Shown: in pieces, positions 26,486 to 35,649 of the stretch | How positions within the stretch are numbered: position 1 is the stretch's first letter | Layout: each line of letters starts with the position of its first letter | Origin: Thalassospira marina | GTDB taxonomy: Bacteria > Pseudomonadota > Alphaproteobacteria > Rhodospirillales > Thalassospiraceae | Direction: 5' to 3' | DNA: 64,000 nucleotides | Assembly (NCBI RefSeq): GCF_002844375.1 | Contig: NZ_CP024200.1 | Location: 540,001-604,000 of the forward strand | Position numbers and translations under genes: made by a program | Notes under the pieces: generated by a model | What the model was told of the DNA's origin: nothing | The model's input: only the letters and a program-made list of their open reading frames with translations | The model's database searches: none

Positions 26486-27205
26486 ATGATTGCGCCAGAC
26501 CAGCCTTTGACCATCGGTTCGCTGATTTTTGATGGCATGGACCAGATCGACTTCACCGGTCCGTTCGAGGTACTAAGCCGCGTGCCGAATGCGACATTCC
26601 ATATCGGTGCCAAAACGGCAGGGCCGGTAGCCGATACCTGCGGGTTGCGCCTGCTGGCCGATAAAACCCTGGCTGAAATGCCGATGCTCGACATTTTGCA
26701 TGTGCCCGGTGGGCCGGGGCAGGAAGCCCTGATGGATGATGAAGAGGTCCTTGGTTTCATTCGTCGCCAGGCAGAAAATGCCACATGTGTTTTTTCGGTT
26801 TGTACCGGTACCCTTTTATGTGGGGCGGCAGGCCTGCTGGTGGGGCGACGGGCGACAACCCATTGGGCGGCACTGGATGTTTTACCCCATTTTGGGGCCA
26901 TTACCCTGCGTGACAGGGTGGTGCGTGACGGTAAATTTTTGTTTGCCGGTGGGGTTACATCGGGCATTGACGGGGCACTGCAACTGGTTGCCGATTTACG
27001 CGGTGCCGCGGCGGCAATGGAAATTCAGCTTTATATGCAATATCAGCCTGAACCCCCGTTTGATTCTGGCACGCCCGAACGCGCCCCTGCCGATATTTTG
27101 GGCCGTGCCCGCAACAAAATGCAGGGCCTGACCGCCAAACGCATCGAAACTGCGAAAAGGGTGGCATCACAGCAGCAAATTCCCTATGGCCGGAATGCCG
27201 GGTGA
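26486..27205 (+). CDS. Isonitrile hydratase-like DJ-1/PfpI protein
   Basis: A 239-residue cytoplasmic protein of the class I glutamine amidotransferase-like superfamily. Landmarks: DQIDFTGPFEVLSR near residue 18, LHVPGGPGQEALM near 75 and the nucleophile elbow VFSVCTGTLLCGAAGLL near 104, then ATTHWAALDVLP. This order fits Pseudomonas isonitrile hydratase InhA, which hydrates isonitriles to N-formamides. GGGAGG sets the start. No terminator or partner gene is evident. Its Tat-exported relative is at 8862-9716. Function is family-level only. Confidence 0.78.
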   Translation: MIAPDQPLTIGSLIFDGMDQIDFTGPFEVLSRVPNATFHIGAKTAGPVADTCGLRLLADKTLAEMPMLDILHVPGGPGQEALMDDEEVLGFIRRQAENATCVFSVCTGTLLCGAAGLLVGRRATTHWAALDVLPHFGAITLRDRVVRDGKFLFAGGVTSGIDGALQLVADLRGAAAAMEIQLYMQYQPEPPFDSGTPERAPADILGRARNKMQGLTAKRIETAKRVASQQQIPYGRNAG

Positions 27206-27337
27206 ACGGGTTTTGGGGCGGGAAAGCCTTCTTTCCGCTTGCTGCAACAGGACGGTTTTGTCGCTGCCTGGCTGCGTCAATTAACGCTAAATATCTGAAT
27301 TAAAGATTTGATATAATAGAGATAAACAAACTTGAAG

Positions 27338-27359
27338 AAGGGGCGTTTACGCGCCCCTT
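27338..27359 (-). terminator. Weak terminator hairpin overlapping the end of the MocR gene
   Basis: AAGGGGCG (27338-27345) pairs with CGCCCCTT (27352-27359) around TTTACG. It overlaps the last codons of the gene ending at 27347; the downstream minus strand is only moderately T-rich (CTTCAAGTTTGTTT). Confidence 0.45.
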
Positions 27360-28777
27360 TCGATCCTGTCATGCTGCAGGATATAGGCCAGGGTACGGGC
27401 AAATTCGGCGGCATGGTCTGGTAGCATGGCAGCCGTTGTGATGCGAATGCCCGGTGCCGATTGCAGGCGGAAAACACTGCCCTGGCGCACGGACCAACCG
27501 TGATCAAACAGGCGGCGCATGATCTGTGCTTCATCACTGACCGGGATCCACACATTGATGCCATCACTGCCATGCGCGGCAATGCCCTGACGGGTCAGTT
27601 CCTGCAGGGTTGTTTCGCGGCGCTGTGCATAAACGTGTCGCGCCTTTTCAATGAGGCCAGGGTAATCCGGGCTTTGTAATATGCTTAAGGTGATGGATTG
27701 TAAAAATCCGCTAACCCATCGATTTTTAAATGCATTCAATGATGCGCAGGCACGATGCACAGCGATACTGGAATTCACGGCGGCAAGGCGTAAATCCTGG
27801 CCCAGGGATTTGGAAACCGATCGGATCATCGCCCATTTTTCACGTTCGCACCCGATTGCACTGCGGGCAGGAGCGGATGACAGGGCCGCGAAAAAATCAT
27901 CCTCGACAACCACGACATCCGGGTAATTATCCAAAATCGCGATCAGGTCGCGCTGGCGTTCCATGCTCCAGGAACCACCAAACGGGTTTTGCGCGCGTGG
28001 CGTCAGGATCACGGCCTTTGCACCGGCAATCAGCGCATCTTTCAGGCCCTGTGGCGTAACCCCTTCATCATCAACCGGCATAGGTTGGGGCGTGTAACCG
28101 GCCTGTTGTACCAGACCCCGCGTTGTCATGAAGCAGGGGTCTTCAATGGCAACCTTTTCGCCTGGCACCACAAACCGGCGTAAAATGGTATCAATCGCAT
28201 CAAAGGTCCCCGATGCCAGCCATACCTCGCCAACGGGTAAATCATCGCTTTGCCACCCTTGGCAGAACAGATCAATCAGGGTGGGGTTATCTGGTGCATC
28301 TTCATATTTATGGGCGTGATAGGGCGCATCGCCCAGCAAACCTGCAATATCGGGTAACATGCTTTGATCCGGGTTGCCCCACGCCAGATCCTTGTAATGC
28401 GGTGCTGCCAAAGCAGATGGTTGCATACGAAGGGGCTGGGTCGCCGACAGTGCCCCGGTATGTGCCTGCAATGGCTGCTGTAGCGGACGCGATTGTTGAA
28501 CGGATTGGCCCGGTTGATTTGCAATATGTATGCGGCTGCCCTGGCGGCCCTTGCCCGCCAGCAAGCCCTGTTCGGAAAGGGTGCGATAGGCAGCGGCGAC
28601 TGTATTGCGGTTAACCCCCAGCTTTGCGGCAAGCATGCGGATCGGCGGCAGGGGTTGGTCATGTATCAGGGTGCCATCCTGCACCGCCTTTTTGACGCTA
28701 AAAACAATCTCGCCAGCTGTTTTCCCCGTAATCAAACCCATATGCTCCTGCATTTTAAGGCGGGTGTGGTCATGCAT
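27347..28777 (-). CDS. MocR-type regulator (GntR winged helix + aminotransferase domain), PtsJ-like
   Basis: A 476-residue fusion. The N-terminal GntR winged helix (residues about 15-80) contains LPPIRMLAAKLGVNRNTVAA, close to the Salmonella PtsJ pattern. The C-terminal part is a fold-type I aminotransferase domain with NPFGGSWSMERQ and the probable PLP lysine in SVSKSLGQDLRLA. MocR proteins use bound PLP to sense vitamin B6 or an amine-related metabolite. Start is uncertain; ATG 28777 has a short GGGA site, but ATG 28888 and 28753 also fit. It is divergent from the molybdenum hydroxylase genes, with about 730 bases between them. Its target is not known. Confidence 0.85.
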   Translation of the reverse strand: MHDHTRLKMQEHMGLITGKTAGEIVFSVKKAVQDGTLIHDQPLPPIRMLAAKLGVNRNTVAAAYRTLSEQGLLAGKGRQGSRIHIANQPGQSVQQSRPLQQPLQAHTGALSATQPLRMQPSALAAPHYKDLAWGNPDQSMLPDIAGLLGDAPYHAHKYEDAPDNPTLIDLFCQGWQSDDLPVGEVWLASGTFDAIDTILRRFVVPGEKVAIEDPCFMTTRGLVQQAGYTPQPMPVDDEGVTPQGLKDALIAGAKAVILTPRAQNPFGGSWSMERQRDLIAILDNYPDVVVVEDDFFAALSSAPARSAIGCEREKWAMIRSVSKSLGQDLRLAAVNSSIAVHRACASLNAFKNRWVSGFLQSITLSILQSPDYPGLIEKARHVYAQRRETTLQELTRQGIAAHGSDGINVWIPVSDEAQIMRRLFDHGWSVRQGSVFRLQSAPGIRITTAAMLPDHAAEFARTLAYILQHDRIERGA

Positions 28778-29510
28778 TTTCCCAAGCCACCCTGCATCTT
28801 TGCAATCTGCCAAACTGCCATTTCGCAACATCATTTTTCTGGCATCACTATGTCCCGGTAAAGCGCAGATGGCAATCTTTATTGTCATATTTATGTCTGA
28901 ATTTTTGTTAACGGCGGCGATGTTTGAGGTCAGGTTATCAGCGGTGCTCGGGGCTTTGCGGGCCGACGTGCAGCCCGATGCATTGTTTCGTCCGGGTAAG
29001 GTGGGGACTTGCGAAAGGGCGATTGCCTGACATTTGCTCAGAACGCGCGCTACCTTGCGCGAATGGCGGGCTTGCACAATCTCCCAAAAAATTCATCGCG
29101 GAATGTGGGATTAGGCAAGATCTAGCTTGTATCTGGCAATCGAAGTTCAAATTTCTTTGCTAGAATTGTTTTAATCCCGGCATTGCCGCTTTTGGCGGTG
29201 ATGTCAGTAACCTTTTGATAACAGGAATAAAAACAGGTGGCCAATCAGGGAGGTTGACGGCATCACATGCCAGTTGTGAAGGAAAGCCCGGGCATTGCGT
29301 GGATGCCGGGCGGGCACAGGCCCGAAAATCCTTGCATGGCAGGATGGCGTATCGCCGGGCGGTTAAAACCCGGCAGGATCAATTTTTTCTGAAAATGTGC
29401 TGCCCCGCAGAAGGCCAGGGCACTGGCCAGAAGACCGGGCAACCGGAAACAGACGATGACTTTCAGAAGCTGGAAAAGTCCCGAAACTTTCAGCATTGAT
29501 GGAGAGAGCA
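28778..29510 (+). other. Long gene-free region with hairpins before the Mo-hydroxylase operon
   Basis: No convincing gene in 730 bases; short open frames here lack motifs and ribosome sites. Near the operon three hairpins follow each other on the plus strand: 29286-29311 (GCCCGGGCAT/ATGCCGGGC with one bulge), 29354-29374 (GCCGGG/CCCGGC, followed eight bases later by TTTTTT) and 29413-29428 (GGCCAG-GGCA-CTGGCC). They may form a structured leader with an attenuator. Confidence 0.45.
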
Positions 29511-29972
29511 GTGCAGTATCAGCTTAAAATTAATGGAGAAACCCGGACCGTTGACGCGGAACCCGGTACGCCGCTCCTGTGGGTTCTGCGTGACGGTCTG
29601 CAGATGACCGGCACCAAATTTGGGTGTGGTGTGGCCTATTGTGGCGCCTGCACGGTGCATGTTGATGGCAGCCCGACCCGTTCCTGCCAGACCTTTATCG
29701 AAGATCTGGGCGATAGCGAAATCACCACCATCGAAGGTGCGCAGAACAAAGTCGCCGAGGCTGTTCAGGCTGCATGGCGCGAAAAGGATGTGGTCCAGTG
29801 CGGCTGGTGCCAGTCCGGCCAGATCATGTCGGCCATTGGTTTGCTAAGCGAAAATCCCAAGCCGACAGACGATGAAATCAAGGAATATATGAACGGTAAT
29901 GCCTGTCGTTGTGTGACCTATGTGCGCATCAACGAAGCCGTCAAACTTGCATCTGAAAAGCTGGAGGCCTGA
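29511..29972 (+). CDS. Mo-hydroxylase small subunit with two [2Fe-2S] clusters (IorA-like)
   Basis: A 153-residue electron-transfer subunit of the xanthine-oxidase family. The plant-ferredoxin-type cluster is bound by FGCGVAYCGACTVHVDG and a later cysteine (TRSC); the second cluster by CGWCQSGQIM and NACRCVTY. The length and lack of a FAD domain match the isoquinoline 1-oxidoreductase/aldehyde-oxidoreductase group. I use the GTG at 29511 because GGAGAG precedes it and the protein then begins in the usual way; an ATG lies 12 bases upstream. It is followed after three bases by the Mo subunit. Confidence 0.92.
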   Translation: MQYQLKINGETRTVDAEPGTPLLWVLRDGLQMTGTKFGCGVAYCGACTVHVDGSPTRSCQTFIEDLGDSEITTIEGAQNKVAEAVQAAWREKDVVQCGWCQSGQIMSAIGLLSENPKPTDDEIKEYMNGNACRCVTYVRINEAVKLASEKLEA

Positions 29973-29975
29973 TCC

Positions 29976-32147
29976 ATGAACGTCAATGTTTCACGTCGCG
30001 GGTTTCTGATCGGTTCGGCGGCAACGACCACGGCATTGCTGGTTGGTGTTAATGCAAAGGGTGCTTTGGCGGCGACCGCCTCCGAGGCGCCGATGACCGA
30101 TTTTAACCCGTTTGTTAAAATAGATGCCGATGGCACGCTGAGCGTTGTTATCAAGCATTTTGAAATGGGGCAGGGCACCACAACCGGCCTGACGACCCTT
30201 GTCGCCGAAGAACTGGATGCCGATTGGTCGCGGGTCAAAACCGAATTTGCCGCAGCCGATAACAAAAAATACGCCAACCTGTTTTTCAGCATTCAGGGTA
30301 CCGGCGGTTCGACCTCGATTGCGAACTCCTATATGCAGTATCGCGAAGCCGGGGCCGCTGCCCGTGATTTGCTGATCCGTGCTGCAGCACAAAGCTGGGG
30401 TGTGGACCCATCAAGCATCACCATTGAAAAAAGCGTTCTGAAATCGGGCGGTAAATCGGGCCATTATGGTGAATTCATTGCCATCGCCACGACTTTGACA
30501 CCGGTTGAAAAACCGACGGTAAAAACTCCGGACCAGTTCCGCCTGATTGGTGATGCATCCCTGCACCGCAAGGATAATAACAGCAAAACCGACGGCACCG
30601 CCATTTTCGCCATGGATGTGAACCTGCCGGGTATGGTTTATGCCGCGATTTATCGCGCCCCGAAATTTGGCGGGACTGTCACCAGCTTTGATGACAGCGA
30701 AGCCAAAAAAGTGGGTGGTTTTATTGCCGCACAGGTTTTGCCGAACAAAGCTGGCGTTGTTGCCTATGGCAAAAACACCTGGGCTGCCTTTCAGGCCCGC
30801 GATGCGCTAAGCATCGAGTGGGATTTCTCCAAGGCGGAAACCCGCAGCACCGACAAAATGATCGAAGATCACAAGGCGCTGCTTGATGCCCCGCAATTTA
30901 ACGCCAACCACGAAGCCAGCCTTGATGATGTGGCACCGCTTCTGAAAGGGGCAGCCAAAACCATTGATGCGGAATTTACCTTCCCGTTCCTGGTTCACGC
31001 CCCGCTTGAAGCCCTTAACTGCACCATCGAGCCGGTCGGCAAAGGTGTGCGTGTGCATGATGGTTGCCAGATGCCAGCCCTGACGGTTCCGACCGTTGCC
31101 GGTATCCTGAAACTTGACCCGTCACTGGTTGAGGTTCGCACCCTTTATGCCGGTGGGTCGTTTGGCCGACGTGCCAACCCGCAGGCCGATTATAACGCCG
31201 AAGCAGCAATGGCATTTGACCTTATGGGCCGCAAGGTGCCGGTCAAACTGGTCTGGAGCCGCGAAGACGACATTCGTGGCGGTTATTATCGCCCGATGGC
31301 GGCGCATCGCGCCAAAATCGGCCTTGATGACAGTGGCAAAATCGTCGCCTGGGATCATCGCCTTGCCGTAAAATCGATCATGAAGGGATCGCTTTTTGAA
31401 GGCATGATCAAGGACAATGTCGATCCGACATCGGTCGAAGGCGTTTCCGAAAGCCTTTATACCGTGCCGAATTTTGGCATCGGCCTGAGCGATTTCCAAA
31501 CCCCGGTGCCGATTTTGTGGTGGCGTTCGGTGGGCAATACCCACACCGCCTATGCGATGGAAACCCTGATGGACATGCTGGCCCATGAAACCGGGCAGGA
31601 CCCGATTGAATTGCGCCTTGCCATGCTTGACCCTAGCGGTGCCAACCAGGCTCGCATGATCAATGCCATCAAGCTGGTGCGTGACATGTCGGGCTGGAAG
31701 AAGGGTGACAAGCGCGGCTTTGCCTGCCATTTCTCGTTTAATACCTGCGTGGCGGTTGTTGCCGACATTACGGTCAGCGATGAAACCAGCGTTCATGTCG
31801 ACAAGCTTTACATGGCGGTTGAATGTGGCGTTGCCATCAACCCCGATGTGATCAAGGCACAGATGGAAGGCGGGGCGGGCTTTGCCCTGGCGGCCATCAT
31901 GCGCGATCAGATCACGCTTTCCGAAGGTGAAGTCGAGCAGTCCAACTTCCCGGACTATGAATTGCTGCGCAATGCCGAAATGCCAGCTGTCGAGGTAGGC
32001 ATTGTTGAATCCAACAATGCACCGACCGGCGTTGGCGAACCGGGCGTTCCGCCGACTGGTCCAGCCCTTGCGAATGCAATTTTTGCAACAACCGGCAAGC
32101 GGATCTTTGATCTGCCAATGACGAAGGCCGGTTTCGACTTCGTGTAA
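29976..32147 (+). CDS. Mo-hydroxylase large subunit, Tat-exported (IorB-like)
   Basis: A 723-residue molybdopterin-binding subunit. It begins with a twin-arginine signal (SRRGFLIGSAATTTALLVG), so the holoenzyme with its Fe-S subunit is probably moved folded to the periplasm. Typical segments are FEMGQGTTTGLTTLVAEELD, LYAGGSFGRRANPQADY, and TGVGEPGVPPTGPALANA near the end, where the glutamate is the expected catalytic base. Relatives hydroxylate N-heterocycles or oxidise aldehydes. GGAGG precedes the ATG. The cofactor is probably MCD, since a MocA-like gene follows in the same operon. The substrate is not known. Confidence 0.9.
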   Translation: MNVNVSRRGFLIGSAATTTALLVGVNAKGALAATASEAPMTDFNPFVKIDADGTLSVVIKHFEMGQGTTTGLTTLVAEELDADWSRVKTEFAAADNKKYANLFFSIQGTGGSTSIANSYMQYREAGAAARDLLIRAAAQSWGVDPSSITIEKSVLKSGGKSGHYGEFIAIATTLTPVEKPTVKTPDQFRLIGDASLHRKDNNSKTDGTAIFAMDVNLPGMVYAAIYRAPKFGGTVTSFDDSEAKKVGGFIAAQVLPNKAGVVAYGKNTWAAFQARDALSIEWDFSKAETRSTDKMIEDHKALLDAPQFNANHEASLDDVAPLLKGAAKTIDAEFTFPFLVHAPLEALNCTIEPVGKGVRVHDGCQMPALTVPTVAGILKLDPSLVEVRTLYAGGSFGRRANPQADYNAEAAMAFDLMGRKVPVKLVWSREDDIRGGYYRPMAAHRAKIGLDDSGKIVAWDHRLAVKSIMKGSLFEGMIKDNVDPTSVEGVSESLYTVPNFGIGLSDFQTPVPILWWRSVGNTHTAYAMETLMDMLAHETGQDPIELRLAMLDPSGANQARMINAIKLVRDMSGWKKGDKRGFACHFSFNTCVAVVADITVSDETSVHVDKLYMAVECGVAINPDVIKAQMEGGAGFALAAIMRDQITLSEGEVEQSNFPDYELLRNAEMPAVEVGIVESNNAPTGVGEPGVPPTGPALANAIFATTGKRIFDLPMTKAGFDFV

Positions 32148-32157
32148 GGCGATATTT

Positions 32158-32187
32158 CCGAAGGCCGGTTTAAGGGCCGGCCTTCGG
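32158..32187 (+). other. Strong hairpin between Mo subunit and xdhC-like gene
   Basis: Perfect 11-bp stem CCGAAGGCCGG (32158-32168) with CCGGCCTTCGG (32177-32187), eight-base loop, then GCATTTCCTTCCTG. It may act as a partial terminator so that the enzyme subunits are made in excess over the maturation proteins. Confidence 0.65.
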
Positions 32188-32215
32188 GCATTTCCTTCCT
32201 GTTAAGGGGCATGAA

Positions 32216-33211
32216 ATGAGCAATCAGTTATCCGATATGCTGCGCGCCTGGCGCGAAAACGCCACTGCGACCGAATGGGTATTGGGCACGGTTTATAAAA
32301 CCCAAGGTTCCGCCTATCGCAAGGCAGGTGCGATGATGATGATCAGCGGGCAGGGGCAGCAGTTTGGCCTGCTAAGTGGTGGTTGCCTGGAAGCCGATAT
32401 TATCCGTAATGCCCGGCGCGCCATGGTTACGGGCAAAACGGTCAAGCTTGTCTATGATGGCAATGACGAAGACGATCTGTCGTTTCGTCTGGGTGTTGGG
32501 TGTGGTGGCACGGTTTATATCATGCTGCAGCCGATTACCGCCGAAAATGACCTGGGCCTTGCCGCCTTTTATGATGCGTTGCAGGCGCGCGAAAGCGGTT
32601 ATTACATCCAGAAGATTGATCAACCGTCGGGCCGGTTTCTGGCCGATGAAAATGTGATTGGCAATCGCGCCCATATTGAAATGCGCGATGACGGTGAAAC
32701 ACTGATCATTCCGATCCGGCCTGAACCGCATATTCTGCTGGTAGGGGGCGGCATTGACGCCCGCCCGGTCACCCGGATTGCACAGGAAATGGGCTGGCAG
32801 GTCAGCCTGGCCGACCCGCGCGCAGCCAATGCCCGGATCGAACATTTCCCCAATGTCCGCGCGATCCTGCGTTCAATCGATGACAGCCTGGCGGAATATG
32901 CCACCAGCAGCCGCGTTGATGCCGCGATTTTAATGTCGCACAGCATTTCAATCGATGCCAAGGCATTGGCAATTTTAACCAAAAGTACCGTGCGCCACGT
33001 TTCGGCATTGGGCCCGGCACACCGGTTTGAACAGGTGCTGAATGATATTGGCATGACCCGTACCCAATTGCCATTTCAGGTACAAAGCCCGGCAGGCCTG
33101 CCGTTGGGGGGTGAATTACCCGAAGCCATTGCGCTTTCAATGCTATCAGGTATCCACAAGGCCCTGCATGACATGATGCAAATGCCCGGCCTATCGCTGG
33201 CGGCAGAATAA
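32216..33211 (+). CDS. XdhC-family molybdenum cofactor maturation protein
   Basis: A 331-residue soluble protein. The N-terminal XdhC/CoxI domain includes YKTQGSAYRKAGAMMMI and FGLLSGGCLEADI; the C-terminal Rossmann-like XdhC_C part has ILLVGGGIDARPVTRIAQEM and AAILMSHSISIDAKAL. Such proteins bind the molybdenum cofactor, assist its sulfuration and insert it into the target hydroxylase. AAGGGG precedes the ATG at 32216. Its stop overlaps the start of the next gene by one base, so maturation factors are translated together. Confidence 0.9.
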   Translation: MSNQLSDMLRAWRENATATEWVLGTVYKTQGSAYRKAGAMMMISGQGQQFGLLSGGCLEADIIRNARRAMVTGKTVKLVYDGNDEDDLSFRLGVGCGGTVYIMLQPITAENDLGLAAFYDALQARESGYYIQKIDQPSGRFLADENVIGNRAHIEMRDDGETLIIPIRPEPHILLVGGGIDARPVTRIAQEMGWQVSLADPRAANARIEHFPNVRAILRSIDDSLAEYATSSRVDAAILMSHSISIDAKALAILTKSTVRHVSALGPAHRFEQVLNDIGMTRTQLPFQVQSPAGLPLGGELPEAIALSMLSGIHKALHDMMQMPGLSLAAE

Positions 33212-33795
33212 TGAAGCTGGCGGGGATTATCCTGGCGGCTGGCGAAAGTGCCCGTTTTGGCGGGCGCAAGCAACTGGCGCTGATTGATGGAAAGCCGATG
33301 ATTTGCCATGCCATTGATCAGCTATTGCCTGTTTTGGGCGATAACCACCTGCATGTGGTGCTGGGGGCGTTTGCCGGTGAAATTGCCCCGCATCTTCCAG
33401 TAGCCCAGCCATATGTGGTCAATGAGGATTGGCAAACCGGCATGGGGTCGTCTATTGCCGCAGGTATACATGCCATTTGCCGGTCAGGGGATTATGACGG
33501 CGTTTTGATCGCCCTTGCCGATCAGGCAAAGCTGCAAACCCTGCATTACCAAAAACTATGCGCGGCCTTTGACGGGCAGCACATCATTGCCAGCCATTAT
33601 GGCAACAAAAACGGTGTACCCGCCATTTTTCCGAAGTCGTTATTTAATGATCTCGCAGCATTGGCGGGGCAGGAGGGGGCGAAAAGCATTTTACAAAAAC
33701 ATGCCGCTTCGCTGCTGTCAGTCCCCATGGATGATGCCAGCTTTGACATCGATTACCGTTCCGACCTTGACCGGCTAGACCAGCCTTCAACCTGA
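33211..33795 (+). CDS. MocA-like molybdenum cofactor cytidylyltransferase
   Basis: A 194-residue nucleotidyltransferase. The N-terminus AGIILAAGESARFGGRKQLA is the NTP-binding signature of MobA/MocA proteins, followed by GMGSSIAAGI near residue 73 and VLIALADQAKL near 99. MocA transfers CMP from CTP to molybdopterin, making the MCD cofactor used by small dimeric or trimeric hydroxylases. Position after the XdhC-like gene supports this over the GMP-specific MobA. The start codon overlaps the preceding stop (TAATG). No clear terminator follows. Confidence 0.85.
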   Translation: MKLAGIILAAGESARFGGRKQLALIDGKPMICHAIDQLLPVLGDNHLHVVLGAFAGEIAPHLPVAQPYVVNEDWQTGMGSSIAAGIHAICRSGDYDGVLIALADQAKLQTLHYQKLCAAFDGQHIIASHYGNKNGVPAIFPKSLFNDLAALAGQEGAKSILQKHAASLLSVPMDDASFDIDYRSDLDRLDQPST

Positions 33796-33962
33796 TCTTC
33801 AGGGGGCAGATGGTGCCAGTCGTGTGGGTAGCGCGGGCCTGCAAGCGCGCGTTTTAGGGCCTGAATCACCCCAGAATCATCGTTCACTATATGGAACAAT
33901 GCGGTTTTCGGTCTAGAATCCGGCGTTCTGTTTTGCTGAAATAGTATGTTATTTCAATGACT

Positions 33963-33974
33963 TGTATGCATACA
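33963..33974. promoter_or_regulatory. TGTATG palindrome downstream of the MocR gene
   Basis: Perfect 12-bp palindrome TGTATGCATACA, containing the same TTGTATG half-site as the array before the MocR gene (35395-35443). It lies in the gap between the MocA-like gene and the end of the MocR gene, where no gene starts, so its role is doubtful. Confidence 0.35.
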
Positions 33975-34004
33975 TTTAAAGTTAAACCTTGCCTTGTGTG
34001 CGTC

Positions 34005-35384
34005 TTAAACAATTGCCCTTGTTGTCGTGATGCCGGGCTGCTGCAGTTGTGCCAATAACCGCAGGCCGCCCGCCAGCGTTTCGCGGTCCGGGCTGACACC
34101 AAGGGAAACGCGCACAGCATTTACGCTGCTTTGACCAATGGCAAAGGCCGATGCCGGCACCACCGCAACCCCTGCCAGTTCTGCCTGACGGGCGAAATCA
34201 TCGGCCTGCCAGTGTGACGGCAGTTCCAGCCAGATATGATGCCCCCTGGGGTTTGCCAGAAAGGGCTGGCCAAGTTCGCGCGAGGCAAGGGCCTGCCGGG
34301 CAGTGTTTTCGGCAATGATGGCGCTGGTCAGTTCTTTTAACATGCCTTCGACAATCCAGCGGCTGGCAAGCGCGGACATCAGTGGCGGTGCCATCAGGAT
34401 GGTTGTGCGCAAAATGGCCGACAGTCTTTGTGCCTGTGCGCCATCGGGGGCAACAACATAGGCAACCCTTAAGGACGGAGTAGCACATTTTGACAGGGTG
34501 GCAATATGCCATGTGATGTCGCTGGCAATCCCGGCCATGGCGCGAATTTCGCCGCTTTCCAGCAGGGGCCAGTAGGGGTCATCCTCGATGATTGCGACAT
34601 TGTGTTTGCGGGCAATGCGGGCAATTGTTGCGCGGCGATCCAGCGGCAGGGTCGCGGTTGTTGGGTTATCGATGGTCGGGACCAGATAAATGGCCTTGGG
34701 TGCATGCTCGATGCAGGCTTTTTCAAAGGCATCGGGAATTATACCCTGATGATCCATGGCAAGCCCCACAAGGTTTAACCCGCGTTGCAGGGCAACAGCC
34801 TTCAAGCCCGGATAGGTCATATTTCCTGCCACCAGCACATCACCGCGCTGCATCAACAGGTCGCACAGGGCATAAAGCGCGTTTTGCGCCCCGGCCGTTA
34901 ACAAGACCTGTTCCGGCTCTATCTGGCCAATCCGGGCGGAAAGCCAGTCTGAGGCCACTTTGCGATCAAATTCCGACCCGCTGCTTTCCTGATACTGCAA
35001 ATTCAACACGCCCGTTTCGTTTGACAGAATGTCGGACATGCCCTGTGCAAACAGCCGGCGAAAATCCATCTGCGCAAGTTGGGGTGGGGTATTCATGCTC
35101 ATATCAACAAGGGGCAGGCGGTCGCTTACCACGCCGGTAACTTCCACACCCTTGCGAATGAAGGTGCCGCGCCCGGGGCTGGCATCCACCAGGTGGCGCC
35201 TGCGCGCTTCGTTGAAGGCTCTGGTAACGGTGGTTAAATCAACGCCGACGGCCTCGGCAATGACCCGCTGCGAGGGCAGGCGCTCGCCCTGCGCGACAAG
35301 GCCATTGTTAATGTCCTCCTCTAGCGCATCAACGATACCGATATATTTCAGCCGGGCATTATCCTTAACCCACGGGTTCCACAT
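34005..35384 (-). CDS. MocR-type PLP-dependent regulator
   Basis: A 459-residue GntR/aminotransferase fusion, the second of its kind here. The winged helix contains LPSQRVIAEAVGVDLTTVTRA (about residues 37-56); the aminotransferase part has LTAGAQNALYAL near 160, IIEDDPYWPL near 270 and a probable PLP lysine in TLSKCATPSLRVAY. ATG 35384 is preceded by GAGGGA and chosen over the ATG four codons upstream. The promoter carries two direct and one inverted copy of ATTGTATG, a layout expected for MocR operators. Possible targets are itself, the divergent DUF983 gene or the Mo-hydroxylase operon. Confidence 0.88.
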   Translation of the reverse strand: MWNPWVKDNARLKYIGIVDALEEDINNGLVAQGERLPSQRVIAEAVGVDLTTVTRAFNEARRRHLVDASPGRGTFIRKGVEVTGVVSDRLPLVDMSMNTPPQLAQMDFRRLFAQGMSDILSNETGVLNLQYQESSGSEFDRKVASDWLSARIGQIEPEQVLLTAGAQNALYALCDLLMQRGDVLVAGNMTYPGLKAVALQRGLNLVGLAMDHQGIIPDAFEKACIEHAPKAIYLVPTIDNPTTATLPLDRRATIARIARKHNVAIIEDDPYWPLLESGEIRAMAGIASDITWHIATLSKCATPSLRVAYVVAPDGAQAQRLSAILRTTILMAPPLMSALASRWIVEGMLKELTSAIIAENTARQALASRELGQPFLANPRGHHIWLELPSHWQADDFARQAELAGVAVVPASAFAIGQSSVNAVRVSLGVSPDRETLAGGLRLLAQLQQPGITTTRAIV

Positions 35385-35394
35385 GCGATCCCTC

Positions 35395-35443
35395 ATTGTA
35401 TGGATTTATTGTATGTGTGCGTTGCGATATTTAGGCATACAAT
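35395..35443. promoter_or_regulatory. ATTGTATG operator array of the MocR regulator
   Basis: ATTGTATG occurs at 35395-35402 and 35408-35415 as direct repeats 13 bp apart, and inverted as CATACAAT at 35436-35443. All three are within 60 bases upstream of the MocR start, consistent with autoregulation. Confidence 0.6.
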
Positions 35444-35602
35444 AAGCAGATTATTTGTGATATGACCACTGCCGTTTGTTTGGAATGGGCGAAAAATTTA
35501 TTAATAATGTCTTTTATATCATTGTTTTTATTGAGATGTTGAAAATTTCCCCAATCAGGAAAACAGCCGCGCTGGATCATGCAGGATGCTATATAGCACA
35601 TA

Positions 35603-35621
35603 TCCATACATTGTCCATACA
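35603..35621. promoter_or_regulatory. TCCATACA direct repeats before the DUF983 gene
   Basis: TCCATACA at 35603-35610 and 35614-35621, one helical turn apart, about 30-45 bases before the DUF983 start. CATACA also forms part of the MocR array, so the same regulator could act here. Confidence 0.4.
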
Positions 35622-35649
35622 CCGATAAATACGTCATGGAGATCGGATC

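Noticed and set aside
29215..29499. 94-codon open frame before the Mo-hydroxylase operon
   Set aside because: The predicted protein has low-complexity polar sequence, no domain and no ribosome site; the region has hairpins more consistent with a leader.
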